From Candidatus Copromonas faecavium (nom. illeg.) (lineage in GTDB: Bacteria; Bacillota; Clostridia; Lachnospirales; Lachnospiraceae), in contig DVGC01000064.1 in assembly GCA_018712915.1 (NCBI GenBank), positions 1 to 64,000 on the forward strand: 64,000 bases of DNA, in the 5' to 3' direction. Shown piece after piece: positions 59,039 to 64,000 of the stretch. The notes under the pieces were generated by a model that was not told the origin of the DNA, ran no database searches, and worked only from the letters and a program-made list of their open reading frames with translations. How positions within the stretch are numbered: position 1 is the first letter of the stretch; the number at the start of each line of letters is the position of its first letter. The position numbers and the translations under genes are program-made.

Positions 59039-59539
59039 CTATTTCTTTTTCTTTTCGCTCGTTTTCTTATTGTCGTTCTCTTTATCCTTGATAAAAATTC
59101 CCTTGATTCTGCCCCAGATGGTCTTTTTCTCGGGCAGGGGCGGGATTCCGCCGCGGACGCTCTTGATTTCCGTTATGTAGAGACCGCTGATCACCACTTT
59201 GGCTTCTGTCTTTAACGGAAGCTGCAGATAAACCCGTTCCTCGGCAATCATCGTCATAATCTTCGGTCCGATTTTTGCTTTTACAACCGGAACTTTCATC
59301 CGCTTCGCGTACCAGGGTGTCTGCTCATATACAATGGGGGGAAGTCCTGCTTCCTTTAGCTTCATCCTTTTCTTGTCGATGGCCATCAGGGTCACTACCT
59401 GCTTGGCGGATTCAATTAAATCCTGCTGTTCCACCTGACGCTTTTCCAGTTTTTTTCCGAAATAATAAAGCAGTGCCAGAACAATGACTGCAATAAAGAG
59501 AATTGCAAGCAAAACATTTCCTATGAGGGACCAGTTCAT
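59039..59539 (-). CDS. Membrane protein of unknown function, basic C-terminus
   Basis: 166 residues from the ATG preceded by GGAGG. One N-terminal helix (about 5-27, IGNVLLAILFIAVIVLALLY) then a cytoplasmic part with QQDLIESAKQVVTLMAIDKK, PWYAKRMKVPVVKAKIGPKI and a beta-rich VYLQLPLKTEAKVVISGLYI, ending in a lysine-rich tail (NKKTSEKKKK). No recognised family; several features (single helix, lysine-rich end) look like a membrane-tethered cytoplasmic protein. A strong hairpin terminator follows. Confidence 0.7.
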   Translation of the reverse strand: MNWSLIGNVLLAILFIAVIVLALLYYFGKKLEKRQVEQQDLIESAKQVVTLMAIDKKRMKLKEAGLPPIVYEQTPWYAKRMKVPVVKAKIGPKIMTMIAEERVYLQLPLKTEAKVVISGLYITEIKSVRGGIPPLPEKKTIWGRIKGIFIKDKENDNKKTSEKKKK

Positions 59540-59735
59540 GTAATACCTCCGATTATCTTTCCGTGTCAGCAGGTACTTAAACCCGCTGACGTTCATTATA
59601 TCATTCATCCCATAAAAGCGCAAGTAATTTTAAAGCCCATGGCCGGGCGAGATGCCAGCATTCCTTCTTTCAATTTTGATAGAAAGAAAGAGCTTACAGA
59701 AAATTTTTATCATTAGTAAAAAGCAACAAAAATTA

Positions 59736-59764
59736 TTGACGCAATTCCTGAGAAATGGTACAAT
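59736..59764 (+). promoter_or_regulatory. Promoter of the M20 amidohydrolase gene
   Basis: TTGACG (59736-59741), 17 bases, TACAAT (59759-59764). Strong match, about 45 bases before the start; GAAAGGTGATG is the ribosome binding site. Confidence 0.85.
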
Positions 59765-59810
59765 AATTACGGTAAGTTCGGCAAAATTTTCACAGGAAAG
59801 GTGATGTAAA

Positions 59811-61259
59811 ATGGGAAAACAGATAGCTTGGGATGAGATTGACAAAAAGGCTGAAGAAATCCTGAACGCCAGCGATGAAATTTGGGGTTGCGCGGAAACG
59901 GCGTTCCAGGAAGACCAGTCTGTAAAGGTTCTTTGCGATCTTCTCAGAAAAGAGGGCTTTGAGGTTGAGGAGAATCTTGCAGATGTAAAGACGGCATTTA
60001 AGGGAACCTATGGTTCTGGAAAGCCTGTGATTGGATTTTTAGGAGAATTTGATGCTTTGTCTGGTTTAAATCAGGAAGCATGTGCGACAGAGAAGAAGGC
60101 GATGGTAGACGGAGCGTCCGGACATGGATGCGGACATAACATGCTGGGAACGGCTTCCCTTTCCGCTGCCATTGGTTTAAAGAGATATCTGGAAGAAACC
60201 GGAAAATCCGGTACTGTGATTTACTTTGGATGCCCTGGCGAGGAAGGCGGATCCGGAAAGGCATTTATGGCCAAGGGCGGAGCCTTTGAAGGTCTGGATG
60301 CAGCCATTACCTGGCATCCCGGAGATTTAACAAGAGCTGATACAGGAAGTTCTCTTGCCAACTATCAGGTATATTATAAATTCTATGGAACCAGCGCTCA
60401 TGCAGGCGGAGCTCCGCATCTTGGAAGAAGTGCTCTGGATGCTGCCGAGCTGATGAACGTAGGTGTTCAGTTCCTTCGTGAGCATGTGATTCCGGAAGCA
60501 AGAATCCACTATGCGATTACCAATTCCGGCGGATATTCTCCCAACGTAGTACAGCCCTATGCAGAGGTTCTGTATCTGATTCGTGCACCGAAGAACAAAC
60601 AGGTGGAGGAGATTTATCAGCGTGTCAATAAGATCGCCGAAGGTGCGGCTCATATGACCGAGACCAGACTGGAAATCGACTTCGTAAAAGGCTGCTCCAA
60701 CTTAATGAGCAACAGAGTCATCGCAAAGAAGCTGTGGGACAACCTGACTGAGCTTGGTGCTCCGGAGTACACCGAAGAAGAAATGGAATTTGCAAAGGCC
60801 ATCAGCGAGGGCGTAGGCGACAGCCGGTTCGAGTCCCTTGAAAAAATGGCCAATAACTGCCAGACCAAAGAGGAAAAGGCAGAGGTTCTTTCCCATAAGG
60901 GCGAGAGCATGTACCGTTTCGTTGCACCGTTCAATCCCAACGGACTGATGTCCTTCGGATCTACGGACGTAGGTGATGTAAGCTGGAACTGCCCGACAGC
61001 TCAGGCTTACGTAGCTACTTGGGCAGCCGGAACACCCGGACATTCCTGGCAGGTAGTTTCCCAGGGTAAGAGCGGACTGGCTCATAAGGGACTGATTTAT
61101 GCTGCAAAGGCCATGGCTGGTACAGCAATCGATATGATTGAGGATCCGTCCTTAATCGATGCCGCTAAGGCAGAATTCCTGGAGGATCTGGAGGGCGATA
61201 CCTATCATTGCCCGATTCCGGACGGCTGCAGACCGAGAGCCATCGGAACCAAGAAATAA
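59811..61259 (+). CDS. M20-family amidohydrolase (AbgB/aminobenzoyl-glutamate-hydrolase-like)
   Basis: 482 residues. Metal site HGCGHNMLGTAS, catalytic EE in CPGEEGGSGKAF, AGTPGHSWQVVSQGKSG near the end, and FYGTSAHAGGAPHLGRSALD in the dimerisation domain. This matches AbgB, the subunit that cuts p-aminobenzoyl-glutamate, and related amidohydrolases for dipeptides or N-acyl amino acids. It is transcribed alone from a good promoter; the thiamine genes begin after it behind a riboswitch. Substrate not certain. Confidence 0.92.
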   Translation: MGKQIAWDEIDKKAEEILNASDEIWGCAETAFQEDQSVKVLCDLLRKEGFEVEENLADVKTAFKGTYGSGKPVIGFLGEFDALSGLNQEACATEKKAMVDGASGHGCGHNMLGTASLSAAIGLKRYLEETGKSGTVIYFGCPGEEGGSGKAFMAKGGAFEGLDAAITWHPGDLTRADTGSSLANYQVYYKFYGTSAHAGGAPHLGRSALDAAELMNVGVQFLREHVIPEARIHYAITNSGGYSPNVVQPYAEVLYLIRAPKNKQVEEIYQRVNKIAEGAAHMTETRLEIDFVKGCSNLMSNRVIAKKLWDNLTELGAPEYTEEEMEFAKAISEGVGDSRFESLEKMANNCQTKEEKAEVLSHKGESMYRFVAPFNPNGLMSFGSTDVGDVSWNCPTAQAYVATWAAGTPGHSWQVVSQGKSGLAHKGLIYAAKAMAGTAIDMIEDPSLIDAAKAEFLEDLEGDTYHCPIPDGCRPRAIGTKK

Positions 61260-61262
61260 GAC

Positions 61263-61290
61263 TTGCAAAATTTCGGAAGCATGTTATACT
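61263..61290 (+). promoter_or_regulatory. Promoter of the thiamine operon
   Basis: TTGCAA (61263-61268), 16 bases, TATACT (61285-61290), 20 bases before the TPP riboswitch. Confidence 0.7.
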
Positions 61291-61309
61291 GAATTTGTAA
61301 AAATTCATA

Positions 61310-61406
61310 AAAGAGGGAGCTTGCCGCGGCAGGCTGAGAGGGAATGCAGGATCGATTCCGACCTTAGGAACCTGATACGGATAATGCCGGCGTAGGAATA
61401 CATGCG
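61310..61406 (+). ncRNA. TPP riboswitch (THI element)
   Basis: The hallmark segments are all present in order: GGGAGC, GGCTGAGAGGG, CCGACC, GGAACCTGATACGG, ATAATGCCGGCGTAGGAA. The GGCTGAGA and GAACCTGAT parts are the TPP-binding core. It is followed by an intrinsic terminator, so TPP binding should turn off thiC-thiW-thiD by early termination. Confidence 0.95.
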
Positions 61407-61429
61407 ATCGATAAGATGCAGACATAGCA

Positions 61430-61463
61430 GGAGCGTATCCTAATTGGGTGCGCTCCTTTTTGC
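61430..61463 (+). terminator. Riboswitch expression-platform terminator
   Basis: AGGAGCG (about 61430-61436) pairs with CGCTCCT (about 61452-61458) and TTTTT follows. It lies directly after the aptamer. A second, weaker hairpin follows before thiC. Confidence 0.85.
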
Positions 61464-61717
61464 ATGGCGAATACGGCAGATAACCGCCGCGCCTGCATGC
61501 TGGGGGGACAGAAGAAAAAACGGCTCCGGCCTTCAGGTAAACGGGACAGTTTCAGAAGGGAAAACAGCCCCGGCCTTCAGACGAACCGGGCTGTTTCGGG
61601 AGCAATCCGGTTCCGGCTTTTTGGCATGGCGGATCAGGAAAACCGGATGAATGGGAGGCGTTCAGACGGGGACAGACTGGAAAACAACAAAAGAAAACAG
61701 AGGAAAGGAGACATTTC
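61464..61717 (+). other. thiC leader with imperfect repeats and a second hairpin
   Basis: 254 bases with no supported gene. AAACAGCCC (61562-61570) pairs with GGGCTGTTT (61588-61596) to form a hairpin with a short T-run, and CGGCCTTCAG-containing segments near 61527 and 61571 are imperfect direct repeats. Sense is unclear; a second attenuator is possible. A good GAAAGGAG site precedes thiC. Confidence 0.45.
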
Positions 61718-63025
61718 ATGAGTTATACGACACAGATGGATGCAGCCAGACAGGGCATTATTACTAAGGAAATGGAGCTGGTGGCACAGAAGGAGCGGAT
61801 GACTCCGGAAGAAATCAGAGGTTATGTGGCCAAGGGGCAGATTGCGATTCCCTGCAACAAAAACCATACCTGTATTGACCCCAATGGAATCGGTTCCATG
61901 TTAAAGACAAAGATCAACGTCAATCTGGGGACTTCCAGAGACTGCAAGGACCTGGATGTGGAAATCGAGAAGGTAAAGAATGCTGTGGAAATGGGAGCGG
62001 AATCCATTATGGATTTAAGCTCTTTCGGAGATACGCAGGTATTCCGGCGGCGTCTGACGGCAGAGTGCCCGGCCATTATCGGAACGGTTCCGATTTACGA
62101 TGCGGTAGTCTATTACCATAAGGCATTAAAGGAAATTACCACGGAGGAGTGGCTGGATATTGTCCGGATGCATGCAGAGGACGGAGTGGATTTCATGACG
62201 ATTCACTGCGGCATTAACCGTTCCACAGCCAAACGATTCAAGGAAAATAAAAGACTTACCAACATTGTTTCCAGAGGCGGCTCCATTATCTTCGCCTGGA
62301 TGGAGATGACCGGGAAGGAGAATCCCTTCTACGAGCATTTTGACGATATTCTGGAAATCTGCCGGAAATACGATGTAACGCTAAGTCTGGGAGACGCCTG
62401 CCGTCCCGGATGTATCAAGGATGCCAGCGATATTTCTCAGATTGAGGAACTGGTGACGCTGGGCGAGCTGACCAGACGGGCCTGGGAGAAGGATGTACAG
62501 GTGATCATCGAGGGACCGGGCCATATGCCGTTGAATCAGATCGAGGCCAACATGAAGATTCAGAAGGAAATCTGCAAGGGTGCTCCCTTCTATGTGCTGG
62601 GGCCCCTGGTGACGGATGTGGCTCCCGGATATGATCATATTACGGCTGCCATTGGCGGAGCCATGGCGGCGGCATACGGCGCTTCCTTCCTGTGCTATGT
62701 AACACCTGCGGAGCATCTGCGTCTTCCGAACCTGGAGGATGTGAAAGAGGGAATCATTGCCTCCCGGATTGCGGCCCATGCGGCAGATTTGGCCAAGGGA
62801 ATCCGGGGCGCCGAAGAGTGGGACAATGAGATGAGCCTGGCCAGGAAGAACCTGGACTGGGAGCGGATGTTTGAGCTTTCCATCGACCCGGAGAAGGCCA
62901 GAAGATACCGGGCGGAGGCCAGGCCGGAGAAGGAAGATACCTGTTCCATGTGCGGAAACTTCTGTGCAGTCAAGAACATGAACCGGATTCTGGATGGCGA
63001 AATCGTAAGTATTTTTGATGAATAA
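61718..63025 (+). CDS. thiC: Phosphomethylpyrimidine synthase
   Basis: 435 residues. Radical-SAM enzyme with the C-terminal iron-sulfur motif [11 protein letters not shown] (CX2CX4C). Other ThiC segments are [12 protein letters not shown]-like text near residue 110, [40 protein letters not shown] and [20 protein letters not shown]. It makes HMP phosphate from aminoimidazole ribotide. The length is the short form of anaerobes. It is under the TPP riboswitch at 61310. The thiW and thiD genes follow. Confidence 0.97.
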   Translation: MSYTTQMDAARQGIITKEMELVAQKERMTPEEIRGYVAKGQIAIPCNKNHTCIDPNGIGSMLKTKINVNLGTSRDCKDLDVEIEKVKNAVEMGAESIMDLSSFGDTQVFRRRLTAECPAIIGTVPIYDAVVYYHKALKEITTEEWLDIVRMHAEDGVDFMTIHCGINRSTAKRFKENKRLTNIVSRGGSIIFAWMEMTGKENPFYEHFDDILEICRKYDVTLSLGDACRPGCIKDASDISQIEELVTLGELTRRAWEKDVQVIIEGPGHMPLNQIEANMKIQKEICKGAPFYVLGPLVTDVAPGYDHITAAIGGAMAAAYGASFLCYVTPAEHLRLPNLEDVKEGIIASRIAAHAADLAKGIRGAEEWDNEMSLARKNLDWERMFELSIDPEKARRYRAEARPEKEDTCSMCGNFCAVKNMNRILDGEIVSIFDE

Positions 63026-63188
63026 TCGCTCAAGCGCCCGTCAGACGGCTTTTATGATAACAGGATAAGAAGCAAAGAAAAGCTTGCTTGTTATGTAAAC
63101 TGTCTTTGTAAAAAAAATAAGCATTTTAATGGTGCCTTTGAAAAACTGGCGCCGGATGAAATGACATGAAAGAAAAGAGGCAATAATC

Positions 63189-63698
63189 ATGAAACTGACA
63201 ATGAGAAAAACAACAACAGCCGCCATGCTGGTGGCATTAACCGTAGCCATGTCCGGATTTTCTATCCCCATCGGAGCTTCCAGATGCTATCCGATTCAGC
63301 ATCTGGTAAATGTGGTGTGTGCGGTGTTTTTAGGGCCGGCATACGGTGTGATGGCGGCGTTCTGTACTTCTCTTATCAGAAATATTATGGGAACGGGAAG
63401 TCTGCTTGCCTTCCCTGGCAGCATGGTGGGAGCCCTGCTCTGCGGTCTGATTTATCAGAAAACAGGGAAGCTGCTTCTGACTTATATCGGTGAGGTTGTG
63501 GGAACCGGCCTTCTTGGCGGAATGCTCTGCTACCCGGTGGCAGTGTTTCTGATGGGCAGCAGTGAAGCGGCGCTCTTTACCTATGTGATGCCTTTCTTTA
63601 TGAGCACGGCCTGCGGCACGGTGATGGCGGCCATCCTGGTGACGGCCCTGGAAAAGAGCCATGCGATGAATTATCTGAAAGGAGTTCTGGAAGCTTAA
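63189..63698 (+). CDS. thiW: ThiW, thiazole-specific ECF transporter S component
   Basis: 169 residues with five hydrophobic helices. TMRKTTTAAMLVALTVAMSG, FSIPIGASRCYPIQHLVNVV and FLGPAYGVMAAFCTSLIRNI are typical of ThiW, the membrane substrate-binding unit for hydroxyethylthiazole, which works with a shared ECF ATPase module encoded elsewhere. It lies in the thiamine operon, 163 bases after thiC and overlapping thiD by one base. The gap after thiC has a small hairpin at 63038-63053. Confidence 0.93.
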   Translation: MKLTMRKTTTAAMLVALTVAMSGFSIPIGASRCYPIQHLVNVVCAVFLGPAYGVMAAFCTSLIRNIMGTGSLLAFPGSMVGALLCGLIYQKTGKLLLTYIGEVVGTGLLGGMLCYPVAVFLMGSSEAALFTYVMPFFMSTACGTVMAAILVTALEKSHAMNYLKGVLEA

Positions 63699-64000
63699 TG
63701 AAACGGGTACTGACCATTGCCGGCTCCGACTGTTCCGGAGGGGCCGGGATTCAGGCGGATTTAAAGACCATGACGGCTTACGGAATGTACGGGATGAGCG
63801 CCATCACGGCTCTGACCGTTCAGAATACCCAGGGAGTATTCGACATCTGCGAGCCGGATGTGAAATACTTAAAGGGCCAGCTGGATGTGATTTTTTCAGA
63901 TATTATGCCGGATGCGGTGAAGGTGGGAATGCTGTCTTCTCCGGAAGTGGTGAAAACGGTTTCCCAGGCGCTGAAACAGTACAAGCCTGCCCGGGTGGTG
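63698..64000 (+). CDS. thiD: Hydroxymethylpyrimidine (phosphate) kinase, N-terminal part
   Basis: 101 codons are visible before the window ends; the stop lies outside. The start KRVLTIAGSDCSGGAGIQAD and LKTMTAYGMYGMSAITALTV are the ThiD signature, and VKVGMLSSPEVV follows. It phosphorylates HMP and HMP-P for joining with thiazole phosphate. The ATG overlaps the thiW stop by one base, so is translated with it. Confidence 0.95.
   Translation, partial: MKRVLTIAGSDCSGGAGIQADLKTMTAYGMYGMSAITALTVQNTQGVFDICEPDVKYLKGQLDVIFSDIMPDAVKVGMLSSPEVVKTVSQALKQYKPARVV

Overview
The window reads as chromosomal DNA of a spore-forming, anaerobic Firmicute, most likely Lachnospiraceae (Clostridium cluster XIVa). 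The reasons are: roughly 50% GC with clostridial-type ribosome binding sites; spoIIR and a BclA-like collagen protein (endospores); two ferredoxin-type enzymes; a selenocysteine-containing SelD; AGCS and AEC transporters; and an rpmG-secE-nusG-rplK-rplA-rplJ-rplL order. No rRNA, tRNA, CRISPR array or insertion sequence was seen.

Layout. 1-3.7 kb: transcription/translation genes with three RNA control elements (two L1-binding-site mimics, one L10 leader). 3.8-6.4 kb: a CoA-disulfide-reductase/rhodanese/sulfite-reductase-like/ferredoxin fusion where rpoBC would normally be expected. 6.7-22.0 kb: a cell-envelope glycopolymer locus (SIS isomerase, LtaS-like phosphoglycerol transferase, three large GT-C-like membrane proteins, a lysine-rich HEPN-like membrane protein, CDP-3,6-dideoxyhexose genes rfbFGH, LicD, polyprenyl-phosphate glycosyltransferase). 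22-29 kb: lipoproteins, a glutamine-amidotransferase-type hydrolase, a phospholipase-C-family protein, an amino-acid symporter, cyclophilin and an acetyltransferase. 29.2-32 kb: ispE, a GntR regulator, a small conserved protein and a ferredoxin-type aldo/keto reductase. 32-35.6 kb: convergent c-di-GMP genes, one probable phosphodiesterase and one probable cyclase. 35.7-42 kb: an ABC importer with an overlapping phosphatase, then PH-domain and HD-domain proteins. 42-45 kb: a cell-wall-binding-repeat protein, selD (in-frame TGA), HxlR regulator and nitroreductase. 45-50.5 kb: DUF1848, collagen-like spore-surface candidate, and a three-gene glycerol-3-phosphate-dehydrogenase-type operon. 50.6-53.9 kb: a TetR gene under a twin-operator promoter, then two TolC-family proteins with no pump. 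53.9-58.9 kb: spoIIR, ddl, murI, DUF1934, AEC carrier and a second racemase. 59-61.3 kb: membrane protein and an M20 amidohydrolase. 61.3-64 kb: a TPP riboswitch with thiC, thiW and a cut-off thiD.

The strongest observations beyond gene naming are: (i) L1 rRNA-site mimics placed separately before rplK and rplA; (ii) SelD as a selenoprotein whose N-terminus is lost by standard gene calling; (iii) a consensus promoter carrying two near-identical palindromes, read as a self-controlled TetR circuit driving two orphan TolC-like proteins; (iv) the envelope locus with its lysine-rich membrane protein; (v) a probable CTG start codon on the phospholipase-C-family gene. No start, family or function here has been checked by database search; all family names come from reading motifs.
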